A stretch of DNA of 64,000 nucleotides, from contig NC_088300.1 in NCBI RefSeq assembly GCF_032854445.1, positions 80,654,101 to 80,718,100 of the forward strand, written 5' to 3'. Origin of the DNA: Liolophura sinensis (Eukaryota; Mollusca; Polyplacophora; Chitonida; Chitonidae). The translations under genes were made by a program, and so were the position numbers. The notes below the pieces were generated by a model. That model saw only the letters and a program-made list of their open reading frames with translations. It did no database searches and was not told the DNA's origin. Shown here piece after piece: positions 53,501-63,766 of the stretch (positions are counted from its first letter, which is position 1; every line of letters begins with the position of its first letter).

Positions 53501-56500
53501 CTTCTAGAGGGGTTAGGGGTTAGGGGATGCAGCCAATGTACATCTAGGAGATGCAAGTTGTTTTGAAGTATTGTATAATGGCCCCAGGGTGCTGAGTAGA
53601 CTAGCTTTTAAATGAAGGCAATGTGATGAGCCAATTTTACGCCACATACTTTCTAGAAAGCCATGTTAAAAGTGTACTTAGTGGCTTGAGCTGTGGAATG
53701 AAGAAAGTGAAGTACACCCAGGACATCAAAGTGGCAGTTTTCACAAAAATAAGCACCCTGAATCCCCAGATACCTCCGTGTAACTTACATTTCCCTTGCC
53801 TCACAAAGTCACTATCAACTTTGCATGTAAGAGATTGAAAATGATTCTTGTTCAGTGGCCCTAATGTTAAAGTTAGCAGTTTGTTTGTTCTGTGATAGCT
53901 GGAATCTGATGATGGAGTATGGTTTATATATAGATGAGAGTTCACCATTTAGAATCTGTCCATCCATGCCCCACAGCAATCTGCTGAATGTCAGCTAAAG
54001 TTACACCAACATTGCCCCACGTGTCACAATCCATTGAGGGTTTTCTCTGGCAAACGCCTCTGTTATTTCACCAGTCTTCGCCATCAGAGTGTTGGATACA
54101 ATATAGAATCTCTTTGAAACACGCAGCACGATCATTTGCAAGGCAAACCTTGGCATGCTTTTCAGAAGCCGTGTGTTGCTTTGGGTGTTGAGTTTCCAAT
54201 GGTTACCCAGTCACTGCTAGTCAGCCTCAGTTTCAAAGTGAGGCTGCAGCCTTAATTTAGGCAAAACTTTGCTTGCACACCCCGCTGGCAGTAGAGTGGT
54301 TAAAAATAGAGTGTGTGTAGTGTGAGGTAGTAGATGGAGCTGCCATATGATACCTGGCTGTCACCCAGTGGAGCTGAGCAGTCAGAGAGTAGATACCTCC
54401 TCCTCCTAACTCAGGACAACAGGTAAACCTTCCCCGAGCAAACCCTTCCCCAGGGGCTTCAGTATTGACTACAGTACCTAGCAGCAGCCTCGCACAGGTG
54501 GGCACATCACTGGCTTCATTTGGGATCTTACAGGAATTATCTACCTGTATTTTGTGGCCAATTCTGTGTACGTTTTGCTGTCTCACCTGAGAGTGGGTAC
54601 CTGGAATGAGGAATGTCTGTGAAGGATGTGATGTATTTGCAGCCGTCGGTGGCGTCAGCATCAGTGGTGTTCACGCTGACGGCAGACGTGCATCACAAGT
54701 GCTACCAAGGGTTTATTGTAGTCGCATTTGTCACAAGTATATTATATCAATGCTGCCCCAGAGCTTTTGACAGTGGTGGAATAAAGGTCTGCTACAAATG
54801 CCTCATTTTATGATACTGGATTACCTAATGGTTGGATGGATTTACCCATACTTACAGTACTGGACGAGGTTATAGCTATTGCTTAGGGTAACATCGCATT
54901 CTGCTTTGCCGCAGCTACTTAAACTTATATAGAATTGTTATTATGGCGTACAACATCTGGGTCATAGCATACCTGATGTGTGTACATGTAGTACTTGGTA
55001 TAGAATGCCCAGTACTTTATGAGCCTGTTTATATTTACCAGTTGAAATGCCAAACAGATACCCTCTAAAATAGCATTGTGCTTAACTGAATTCCCTTTGC
55101 ATCATGCAGTTATATGGAATGGCCTTTTGCCTTAGGTAGAAAAATGTATGTTAATATCTGTAAGTGATAGTTTTATAATGTGTTGTCTTGTCATCTGGTA
55201 TGTGTACATGGAATCACTGCTGTCTACCTGAAACTCACCTGCTCACCCCTAACCCAGTAGCCCAGGTACCCCCTGTTGTACGTGTGTACCCTCCCTGTCT
55301 ACAGGTAGTCTTTAGTCTCTAAGGTACATGTTCTGGTTCTGACTATTTTGCCCGTATTGTTGCTCCATGTCAGTGTTACTCTGTCTCTTAGTTCCTAGTT
55401 TGTCCACTTGATTACTCATTCACTCATCCACTCATCACACATGCTCTCATCCATTGTCCCACATCACGCCACGACTCCCATCATGCTCTTTTACAGACAC
55501 CCACGGAGCAATGGAGACCAACTCTTATGTGCAGGAAGGCTGATGAATTAAATCAGTTACCCTGCCGTACATGTATGTCTTAGATGTTGTATGACGGCAT
55601 AAAACACCAATCAAATAAATAGATGTTGTATGAGTTGCCCATCATCATTGCATTGTCACTTTCTAACTTCACCATCAGAGCAGCCGAGGGGGGAGATGCA
55701 GAAGAGGAAACAACCAGTCGTCGCAGTCGTCGTAACCGACAAGCTGCCGATGAGGATGAGGCTCCACAGGAGGTAATATGGGGGATCAGCTGGGGTGGCA
55801 GGGGGCTCTTTCTGTCTCTCTTCTGTGTTTGTCCTGTCACCCAGTTGTAGTGGTAATGGGAAAATAAGGCTATTTGTAATGGCTTTGTAATGTCTGTGTC
55901 ATCATCAGCTTCTGACGATCAGTCCCTTGTTGCCGGTAGCCAAATCTTGCCCTTATCAGCTCACCTTTTTATCTTTTCTGTTTACTGTTTCCCAAATGTA
56001 ATTGTGGTTTAATACAGCCGTAAACTTCACAGTGAAACTATTAAAAATGAACTCCACAGGGACTTTTATATGAGATCTTATATATGAGAAATGTATTGTG
56101 ACTTGCGTTTTCTTCAGTTTACTGTTTCTAAAGCCTTAAGTCCATAAGTACAGAGCATTGTCAGATGGGATGTTGTAAATTTCTATCTAAAAAGATTTAT
56201 GTTAATTTAGCAGTATGTAGGACTGTAGGAAGGAAGATTAAGGCAGGATGATTATAGTAGGAAAACCTGGTGCATTTCAAACGCCAGGACTAGGATGCTA
56301 GGTTTAGGTAAGATCCAGGTGCTGTGGCTAGGATGCTAGGTTTAGGAAAGATCCACGTGCTGTGGCTAGGATGCTAGGTTTAGATAAGATCCAAGTGCTG
56401 TGGCTAGGATGCTAGGTTTAGGTAAGATCCACGTGCTGTGGCTAGGATGCTTGGTTTAGGTAAGATCCAAGTGCTGTGGCTAGGATGCTATTCTTAGGTA

Positions 56501-59500
56501 AGATCCAGGTGCTGTAGCTAGGATGTTAGGTTTATGAAAGATCCAAGTGCTGTGGCTAGGATGCTAGGTTTAGGTAAGATCCAAGTGTTGTGGCTAGGAT
56601 GTTAGGTTTAGGTAAGATCCAAGTGCTGTGGCTAGGATGTTAGGTGTATGAAAGATTCAAGTGCTGTGGCTAGGATGCTAGGTTTAGGTAAGATCCAAGT
56701 GCTGTGGCTAGGATGTTAGGTGTATGAAAGATCCAAGTGCTGTGACTAGGATGCTAGGTTTAGGCAAGATCCAAGTGCTGTGGCTAGGATGCTAGGTTTA
56801 GGAAAGATCCACGTGCTGTGGCTAGGATACTAGGTTTAGGTAAGATCCACTTGCTGTGGCTAGGATGTTAGGTGTATGGAAGAGCCAAATGCTATTTCCT
56901 GAGCCTCTTACTACATGGATGTGTAGAATACTAAGTGTGGTTTGTGCAGAGCTCTGCTGTCTTTCTACAAAGTTTCAGTGTGAGAGTTACTAAGTGTGGT
57001 TTGTATAGAGCGCTGCTATCTTTCTACAAAGTTTCAATGTGAGAGTTACTAAGTGTGGTTTGTATAGAGGCTGCTATCTTTCTACAAAGTTTCAATGTGG
57101 GAGTTACTAAGTGTGGTTTGTATAGAGCTCTACTATCTTTCTACAAAGTTTCAATGTGAGAGTTACTAAGTGTGGTTTGTATAGAGGCTGCTATCTTTCT
57201 ACAAAGTTTCAATGTGAGAGTTACTAAGTGTGGTTTGTATAGAGGCTGCTATCTTTCTACAAAGTTTCAATGTGAGAGTTACTAAGTGTGGTTTGTATAG
57301 AGCTCTACTATCTTTCTACAAAGTTTCATTTTGAGAGTTATGATTTGGTTAAAACTGAAATACATGTTAATGTTTCTGCCACATCATTGCTTTGATAGAT
57401 TTTGTTCATGTATTGTTTTTTTTTTATGTATTTATTTTCCTTATGAATGTTAATTTAATTTTTATTTCTTTAACTTTGTCCATTTGTTCCTATTTTATTT
57501 GTTCATTTGTACATCTCTGTGCCCTAAGATGTTTTAATTTGTATTCATTTACTTATTAACAACTGTCGGTGATTCTTCAATACATTTCCATTATGATTAG
57601 GTTCTCCATGCGTTATGACCTATGTGTAGTCTGTTGCCCAAATGTAATCCATCTGTGCACGTTTCCTATCCCATAATGCTCTTCCAGGAATCTAGCGCTC
57701 GCTCCCGGAGGCGCAGAGCCCAGCAGGAGGAGGAGGAGGTAGAAGCCCCTGCCCCTTCGGCAGAAGAGGTGGAGTATTGTCTGGAGGCTTGCTTTGGTTG
57801 AACAGCCTCTTGTACCACTGTTGTCATAGCCTCTTTATTTCTCGCTTTCTGTCTTGTAGACTTACTGAAGGAATAATTTTAAAATGCCAATTGACAGTCT
57901 TTGTTCAGAGATATAGTGAACAGTCACACATTAGATGTAGTGGAAATTCCTGGCAAATTGTTGTCAGTTGTAAAGAGTCTGACAAAAAGCTTGTACATTT
58001 ATGTTAGAGGCACTTCCAGATGCTGTTCTTGATCAGCGATTTAACAAGTTATACCGTTATATTCATGGAAGAAATCTTTGTATGGGGCACCAGCAATAGT
58101 TCAGTGTTCTGTTAGAATAAGCATGTCTAAGATCCTGTGTCATATGTCACTATGTCCTGACTGCACAAAGGTTGTTAGCTGGCAATACTTCTCTCTTCTG
58201 GAAAGAGTCTCAAGCTCTTTCTTGACACATCCCAAACTAAGCTGGAAATTCCTGTCCTGGCATGGTTGATATTCAGATTGATTTCCCTTAAACTGTTGCG
58301 GATAAGATGTGTTCAGACCGGTGTTTTGTCAGCTATGTATGGACTCCATGCAATCCATCACATGTCCCCCTCGTCGTTCAAATTTCACATGAGAAAGTTT
58401 TCATCGTTGGTGAAGGTTTTCATCTTTGGTGAAGGTTTCCAGCTTGGGTGTAGCAGAATGAGCCAGATGTTGGTACTGTTGTTGACAATGGCAGCTGTAG
58501 TAAAGCAGAGACTATACAATGTTTGGCTACAACTGCAGTCAGAATTTTGGATTGGTCTTGTGTCTGTGTTCATGTCTGTAGTCATGACTTTAGATTGGTC
58601 TTGTAGTCTGTGTTCATGTCTTTAGTATGGTCTTGCGTCTGTCTTCATGTCTGTAGTCATGACTTTAGATTGGTCTTGTGTCTGTGGCCATGACTTTAGG
58701 ATGGGGCTTGTGTCTGTGGTCATGTCTGTAGTCATGACTTCACATAATTGGCCTCATGTCTGTATTCAACTTCTAATAATTGGCCTCATGTCTGTAGTCA
58801 TGACATCAAATAATTGGCCTTGTGTCTGTGGCCACGTCTGTAGTCACGATTGCAGAGTGTCCTTGTGTCTGTGGCCATGTCTGTAGTCATGAGTTTTGAC
58901 TGGTCTCATTTCTTTAGTCATGTCTGAAGTCTCTACTTTAGATTGGTCTTGTGTCTGCGGCCATGTCTGTAGTCATGACTTTATAGACTGTCCTCATTTC
59001 TGTGGCCATGTGTGCAGACATGATTGTAGATTGGCCTAGTGTCTGTGGCCGTGTCTGTAGTCATGACTTTAGATTGGTCTTGTGTCTGTGGCCTTGTCTG
59101 TAGTCATGATTTTAGATTGGCCTTGTGTCTGTGGCCATGTCTGTGGTCATGACTTTATAGACTTTCCTCATTTCTGTGGCCATGTCTGTAGTCATGACTA
59201 GATTGGTCTTGTGTCTGTGGCCGTGTCTGTAGTCATGACTTTAAGTAATTGACCTTGTGTACGTGGCCATGTCTATATTTGTGACTTTAAATTGGGCTTG
59301 TGTCTGTAGACTGCTTTCTCTGTCCAGCGTATAGACTTTGTCCATTGTCAGTGTGTGTTGTGATATAGAGCTGTGGTCTCAGTGTGTTGCAGCCTGTAGA
59401 TCTCTTCCTTGCACGGGTAGTTATCCTATTGTTATTTATTTATTTGATTGGCGTTTTTTACTGTACTCCAGAATATTTCACTAACCTATTGTTATTATTG

Positions 59501-62500
59501 CTGTGAATTATTATATGTCATCCATACACCATATGCAATTATTATATTCATTGTCTCTCTCAGTTGTTGATTTGTTTCATCCAATTTATACTTTGATACT
59601 CTTGATAATGTGGCTATAAAAGATGATCATTGAATATCAGCAGGATGCTATTGGTTATTTGTGTTACCATGATGTCATCAGTACAGTCCTACAGCATGCA
59701 CTGTTCTTCTGTGCTAGTCATTTTTAAGTTAGAGCAATGGCAATGATTTAAACCTTCATGTACATGCGCTTACTAATGTAATGGTTCATAGTTGAAAACT
59801 CACTCATATGCTTACAAACTAATTTTATTGGAGCTAAAAAAAAAAAACAGAAACTTTTAGACAGTAACCACATTGACATACTATCAACATGCGACTTGCT
59901 TTTAGATTGGCTGAAGGTTTCAAACTCTTTGCTGCCTTTTCTGTATTATTTTATGTCACATTAATCCTGCTGGGTTGATATCTGTTTCTCAGTTACATTC
60001 ATCATGGATATTTAGTCACGAATTCCTGGGTCTTACCCATGTCTGTGGAATGTCACTGTCATTTGTCATGTCTCTAATGTTGCACAGTAGTGAAGAGATA
60101 AATATCTCAGTAACAAAATAACATGTCAGAGATGACATATTAAAATACTTTTTGACTTCCTAAGTGCCTGTCATACTGCCTTTCATAATAACAAAGACAA
60201 ATTCCTTCACTTCACCAAATTGGTTTGAAACTGTTAAGAAATATCCAGGATGAAATGTTACCTAAAGTGTTATTGATTGACCACAATCTTACATATTAAT
60301 ATAATCAAACATTTTGTCCAGTTTTGGCCCAAAGCATCCAGCTGGGTTTTGCTTCCAGTGTCTTAAGTCTATCCTGTTACACGAGAAGAATATTCCACAT
60401 TAGATTAAACCCAAAGCCAAATCTCTATCATACAGCATGTACATACACTATACATATCTACCTGTACACACCTGGTATTGTGAGATGGCCTCCATGGTGC
60501 ACAACTGTTCATCCTGAGGAGTCCCCCCACCCCCACCCCCACCCCCACCCCCAAGGTCGCCATTCACAGGATTATAGTGCTTCGAAAACAGTAATGCAGA
60601 TTAATGCTAATCTCTCACAGGCTGCTGTGGACCCAGAGAAGGAGGCTGCCGACGCGGCTGCCAGAGCCGCAGCAGAGGAGGAAGAACGCAAGCGTAAAGA
60701 GAAGGAGGTTTGTGTGGCCTGTGACTTGACCTTGATGAGGCCTGTCTTATTTGCGTGTTGTATCCCTTCCAGTGGTCCTCTTTGTATCTTGACCCAGGCT
60801 GGATTTGAACCTGGTCTTCATCCACATGTCTGTACCTCATCTCTGCCAGTCACCACATCTTCCACCACCATGTTCCCACTTTAGTGTAGTGTTTTTATAC
60901 ACACAGTCCCTTTATCCTTCTATTCATTCACACCCTATGTATGAGATATCACAAGTGTACTTCAAGGAGGCAATTCTTATTAAGACTCTATATTTCTGGT
61001 TTGATTTGTCCTTCTCCCATTTGAAGATAGGCATGCTCAACAGTAACGTAGAATGCTTAATTTTAAATTTAAAGTAGAAGACACTTATACATAAGTAGAC
61101 TGTATAGGTGAAAAGAATACTAAATGTATACAGCATGGAAGCATATCTGAGGGAAAGTTGCATGGCTATAGTAGTTTGCATGTCTGGGGAAAGCTGTGAA
61201 GTAAAGAGAGGAATAATGTATAAAGGTTATTCTCTAATAGGAGTACCGTTGTTCTCTAATAGGAGTAATGCTATTCTTTAATAGGAGTACCGCTATTCTT
61301 TAATAGGAGTACTGCTATTCTCTAGGAGTATCGTTATTCTCTAGGAGTATCGTTATTCTCTAGGAGTACCGTTATTCTCTAATAGGAGTACCGTTATTCT
61401 CTAATAGGAGTACCGCTATTCTCTAATAGGAGTACCGTTGTTCTCTAGGAGTACCGCTATTCTCTAATAGGAGTACCGTTATTCTCTAATAGGAGTACCG
61501 CTATTCTCTAATAGGAGTATCGCTATTCTTTAATAGGAATACCGCTATTCTCTAACCATATTGGTGGGTTTCAGTGCCTACAGGACAATGTATATGGGAT
61601 ATTAGAGGGCATGGTCTGCTACCTTTGACAAATGTCCCCATTATAAAAGTGGTAATGTGTGATTTGTGATGCCGTAGTCAAAAACATCACAATGATGACA
61701 TTACTAGACTATTCTTAATGAGTGCCCCATTGGACATTACTAGACTATTCTTAATGAGTGCCCTATTGGAACATGCACCTCGCCAAGTGTTGTAAATTTT
61801 TCCGGGGACTTTAAATGCTCATGCTATTATCTGCATGTGTTAAGGGTGTTCTTAGACTGATAAGTGCACATAGTAACAGTAATAAGTACAAAATCATTTG
61901 TCTTGATTATAGCAGATATTGCATGAAACTTTGGGTGAATATATGTGGACAGTGTATAAAAGTCTGTTGTAAAATGTTGACCATAAAGTCCCGTTGCTGT
62001 GGAATAATGTAAAAAAAATAAACATTCAAAATGTCAGTGAAAAACCAGATTGCAAGATCCATATGGAAATGACAAACATTTGAAAAATACCTGTAAAACA
62101 TTGGGAGGAAAGCAGTTGTTTAATGGTGGCTAAGGAAGGCGTTCTGTAAAGATCTGTCATGCAGACTGGATGTTGGGATCTGTTTATAATATTTAGCATA
62201 TACACAGAGTGTTTTTTATGAGAGATGTGAAACTCTTTACCTGTTTTATCAGGTTAGGTGCTGTAGCTTAAAAAAAAGGAAGGGTGAAAAAAGTCCCCAA
62301 AAAATGAATCTTTGTAGATGTGGCTTTGATGAGCTATGATGAGTGACTGAAGATGGCATTCATATTTTAATCTGTGCCGGACTGTCAAGGCAGATGATGA
62401 TGGGTTGTGTATTGGGAAGGTAGATGTAGCTGGGATTGAGGATAGGTTGTGTATTGGGAAGGTAGATGTAGCTGGGATTGAGGATAGGTTGTGTATTGGG

Positions 62501-63553
62501 AAGGTAGATGTAGCTGGGATTGAGGATGGGTTGTGTATTGGGAAGGTAGATGTAGCTGGGATTGAGGATAGGTTGTATATTGGGAAGGTAGATGTAGCTG
62601 GGATTGAGGATAGGTTGTGTATTGGGAAGGTAGATGTAGCTGGGATTGAGGATGGGTTGTGTATTGGGAAGGTAGATGTAGCTGGGATTGAGGATGGGTT
62701 GTGTATTGGGAAGGTAGATGTAGCTGGGATTGAGGATGGGTTGTATATTGGGAAGGTAGATGTAGCTGGGATTGAGGATGGGTTGTGTATTGGGAAGGTA
62801 GATGTAGCTGGGATTGAGGATGGGTTGTGTATTGGGAAGGTAGATGTAGCTGGGATTGAGGATGGGTTGTATATTGGGAAGGTAGATGTAGCTGGGATTG
62901 AGGATGGGTTGTGTATTGGGAAGGTAGATGTAGCTGGGATTGAGGATGGGTTGTGTATTGGGAAGGTAGATGTAGCTGGGATTGAAGATGGGTTGTGTAT
63001 TGGGAAGGTAGATGTAGCTGGGATTGAGGATGGGTTGTGTATTGGGAGGGTAGATGTAGCTGCCCATTCTGGCTGTGTAGCGTAACCTAGTGGCTAAAGA
63101 ACTTTTTTATTCTTTGCTCACCAAGCAATTCTTGATTATTGGCATTTGGATTTTAAATGGTTGTGTTTAATTCCAATGTAATTAATAATTTTATATCTGC
63201 ATGGTTTGCATGGCCTTGATAATAATATCTTCAGTAATATATTGGGCTTAACAATAAAATGAGGCATTTGAAGCAGAATTTAGAGGTCTACTTTCCACAA
63301 TACTATGGCAGTGATGGCCATTTGTGGTGTTGATTGCTGACGGAGCTTACGCTTTATGACACCGCAGGCAGAAGAAGCCGCTGCTCGTGAAGCAGAGGAA
63401 GCCGCCGAAGCTGAGCGCAGACGCCAGGAACAGGAAGCTGAGGCCGAGCGCAGACGAGAGCAGGAAGAAGCCCGCAGGAAAGCCGAGGAGGAGCGCCGCC
63501 AGAAAGAGGAGGAAGAACGTAAAGTCAGAGAGGAAGCTGAAAGAAAGAGAAAG
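47468..63553 (+). CDS. Caldesmon-like, Arg/Glu/Ala-rich coiled or single-helix protein, N-terminal part
   Basis: Spliced coding region 47468-47517, 50424-50504, 51253-51339, 55679-55772, 57688-57768, 60621-60707, 63368-63553: 666 bases, 222 codons, all in frame; the gene continues past the window. The start M-S-M-E-E-R-R-E-A-R-R-R-R-R-Q-E and the later D-D-D-E-M-E-R-K-R-R-E-R-R-E-A-R resemble the N-terminus of vertebrate caldesmon and, more loosely, ladinin. Next come an acidic segment (EGGDAEEE), two R-S-R-R patches and an Ala-rich segment, then about 90 residues of E/K/R repeats with i to i+4 charge pairing. Known for caldesmon: actin and tropomyosin binding through a C-terminal region, not visible here. 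Low-complexity sequence makes family assignment weak; trichohyalin-like annotation is the likely alternative. There is no signal peptide or membrane segment. Additional exons inside the large introns cannot be excluded. Confidence 0.75.
48565..48656 (-). mobile_element. Degraded (AAATA)n-tailed SINE-like copy (minus strand)
   Basis: atttatttatttgattgttg, gccatactgatgtttcact and aagaaaacaggagcacccg correspond to the element at 7421-7567 read in the same direction. Confidence 0.55.
48677..48980. repeat. Palindrome-rich tandem repeat (GGTACATGTACC core)
   Basis: Irregular 13-20 bp units such as ggtacatgtacctgtggca. GGTACATGTACC is a perfect 12-bp palindrome and occurs repeatedly, spaced by gtggcaggtacatgtggta. 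Confidence 0.92.
49361..49620. repeat. 67-bp tandem repeat, 4 copies
   Basis: Unit ttgtcagtgttacatccagc ttgattcatgatatcttact cctgccaactctctagtac agaaactc; the last copy is the most diverged. Confidence 0.94.
50424..50504 (+). CDS. Caldesmon-like gene exon 4
   Basis: Acceptor gttgcatgttcag to 50423. Completes the Glu codon and encodes Q-E-D-P-P-D-H-S-L-A-Q-R-L-Q-Q-R-R-K-E-R. Ends TT (phase 2) at donor gtatgt (50505), giving Leu with the next exon. Confidence 0.85.
50505..51252 (+). other. Intron 4 of the caldesmon-like gene
   Basis: Phase 2, 748 bases. Contains a 63-bp tandem repeat at 50934-51093; the rest is AT-rich and featureless. Confidence 0.8.
50934..51093. repeat. 63-bp tandem repeat, 2.5 copies
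   Basis: gtctaacactttgttcagca aaagtgctcatttgtggtgt and following, copies almost identical. Confidence 0.94.
51253..51339 (+). CDS. Caldesmon-like gene exon 5
   Basis: Acceptor gatacag to 51252. Encodes A-A-D-T-N-S-I-E-D-D-D-E-M-E-R-K-R-R-E-R and R-E-A-R-E-A-R-L. Two 3' ends keep the frame: 51339 with a GC donor (gcaagg), or 51344 with a weak GT donor (gttttt) paired with the acceptor two bases downstream of the next exon's usual one. I prefer the GC donor. Confidence 0.75.
52298..53043. repeat. 37-bp minisatellite, degenerate at the edges
   Basis: Core 52540-52995: about 12 nearly identical units acaactgaaacaaaccaaat ctgtgaacatgtacaaa. Left flank 52298-52540 holds older diverged units. As 37 is not a multiple of 3 and the minus strand lacks stops, all three minus frames are open. 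Confidence 0.95.
55585..55622 (+). mobile_element. 3' tail of the (AAATA)n-tailed SINE-like element
   Basis: gttgtatgacggcataaaac accaatcaaataaatag, a strongly 5'-truncated copy of the family at 7421-7567. Confidence 0.6.
55679..55772 (+). CDS. Caldesmon-like gene exon 6
   Basis: Acceptor caccatcag to 55678 (second possible AG at 55680). Encodes A-A-E-G-G-D-A-E-E-E-T-T-S-R-R-S-R-R-N-R and Q-A-A-D-E-D-E-A-P-Q-E, ending in phase 0 at donor gtaata. Confidence 0.85.
56288..56885. repeat. 38-bp minisatellite, about 16 copies
   Basis: Unit gctgtggctaggatgctagg tttaggtaagatccaagt; the variants aggtgtatgaaagatcc recur at intervals. Confidence 0.94.
56928..57342. repeat. 58-60 bp minisatellite, 7 copies
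   Basis: Unit gagagttactaagtgtggtt tgtatagaggctgctatctt tctacaaagtttcaatgt. It lies only about 40 bases after an unrelated array. Confidence 0.94.
57688..57768 (+). CDS. Caldesmon-like gene exon 7
   Basis: Acceptor gctcttccag to 57687. Twenty-seven codons, E-S-S-A-R-S-R-R-R-R-A-Q-Q-E-E-E-E-V-E-A and P-A-P-S-A-E-E, phase 0 at both ends. Donor gtggag is weak, which would fit alternative use. Confidence 0.85.
58550..59310. repeat. About 43-bp degenerate minisatellite
   Basis: Units around tgtctgtggccatgtctgta gtcatgactttagattggtct, about 17 copies, more diverged than most arrays here. Confidence 0.9.
59437..59484 (-). mobile_element. 48-bp truncated SINE-like insert with 12-bp target-site duplication
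   Basis: Element end (tatttgattggcgttttttactg) flanked by cctattgttatt at 59425-59436 and 59485-59496. In element orientation it keeps only the 3' end and tail. Confidence 0.6.
60523..60553. repeat. (CCCCAC)n tract, G-quadruplex motif on the minus strand
   Basis: Five consecutive C-runs of at least five bases separated by single A. The minus strand reads GGGGGT repeats. It lies about 70 bases before exon 8. Confidence 0.9.
60621..60707 (+). CDS. Caldesmon-like gene exon 8
   Basis: Acceptor aatctctcacag to 60620. Twenty-nine codons, A-A-V-D-P-E-K-E-A-A-D-A-A-A-R-A-A-A and E-E-E-E-R-K-R-K-E-K-E, phase 0 at both ends, donor gtttgt. Confidence 0.88.
60790..60815 (-). mobile_element. tRNA-derived fragment with B-box (minus strand)
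   Basis: Minus strand reads GGTTCAAATCC (60811-60801), a perfect Pol III B-box, inside CCAGGTTCAAATCCAGCC. No matching A-box or cloverleaf was found, so a SINE remnant is more likely than a tRNA gene. Confidence 0.3.
61231..61556. repeat. 22-bp tandem repeat, about 15-17 copies
   Basis: Unit attctctaataggagtaccg tt; some units lack the five bases aatag and read ctctaggagtatcg. Confidence 0.94.
62395..63061. repeat. 42-bp minisatellite, 16 copies
   Basis: Unit ttgtgtattgggaaggtaga tgtagctgggattgaggatggg less two bases, highly homogeneous. Open frames exist on both strands (14-residue periods); neither is a gene. Confidence 0.95.
63368..63553 (+). CDS. Caldesmon-like gene exon 9, probable single alpha-helix
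   Basis: Acceptor gacaccgcag to 63367. Sixty-two codons, phase 0 at both ends, donor gtacag. After A-E-E-A-A-A-R-E-A-E-E-A-A the sequence is almost only E, R, K, A and Q (for example R-R-R-E-Q-E-E-A-R-R-K-A-E-E-E-R-R-Q-K). Few hydrophobic heptad positions are present, so an ER/K single helix is more likely than a dimeric coiled coil. Confidence 0.9.
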
Positions 63554-63706
63554 GTACAGGCCGTAGACAGGCTCTTTCAGTCTGGTGGATTCTCTAACCA
63601 AATTACCAAACGTTGTTTTCACTATATACTTCAGTGAGAAGGTTCTGATCACTGAAATGTTTCTTTTTGTCTGAATGAGAGGATATTGCTAAGTTTATAT
63701 ACAGAG

Positions 63707-63766
63707 TCAGATACTAGGCAGAACCTGGTGAAAATCTGCAGGTCATGCTTGACGAAGCAGGCTCAG
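63707..63766 (+). CDS. Possible further exon of the same gene (weak)
   Basis: Sixty bases between an AG at 63706 (a better acceptor, tatatacag, ends two bases earlier) and a strong donor caggtaagt at 63767. Only the phase-0 reading is open: S-D-T-R-Q-N-L-V-K-I-C-R-S-C-L-T-K-Q-A-Q. The composition is unlike the neighbouring exons, so this may be chance. Confidence 0.2.

Larger units (their letters stand above)
51340..55678 (+). other. Intron 5 of the caldesmon-like gene (GC-AG, probable)
   Basis: Contains the 37-bp array (52298-53043) and the SINE tail at 55585-55622. 51340-52297 and 53044-55584 carry no exon I can support, although a small exon could be missed in this 4.3-kb gap. Confidence 0.6.
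55773..57687 (+). other. Intron 6 of the caldesmon-like gene
   Basis: Phase 0, 1.9 kb, with two adjacent minisatellites. The remainder is AT-rich without a supported feature. Confidence 0.85.
57769..60620 (+). other. Intron 7 of the caldesmon-like gene
   Basis: Phase 0. Holds the 43-bp array (58550-59310), a 48-bp SINE fragment (59437-59484) and a CCCCAC repeat (60523-60553). 57769-58549 and 59497-60522 show no supported feature. Confidence 0.85.
60708..63367 (+). other. Intron 8 of the caldesmon-like gene
   Basis: Phase 0. Contains a tRNA-like fragment (60790-60815), the 22-bp array (61231-61556), a 36-bp duplication (61697 and 61733) and the 42-bp array (62395-63061). Otherwise no supported feature. 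Confidence 0.85.

Noticed and set aside
62360-63085. Overlapping open frames of 226 and 235 codons on opposite strands
   Set aside because: Both derive from a homogeneous 42-bp minisatellite in an intron.
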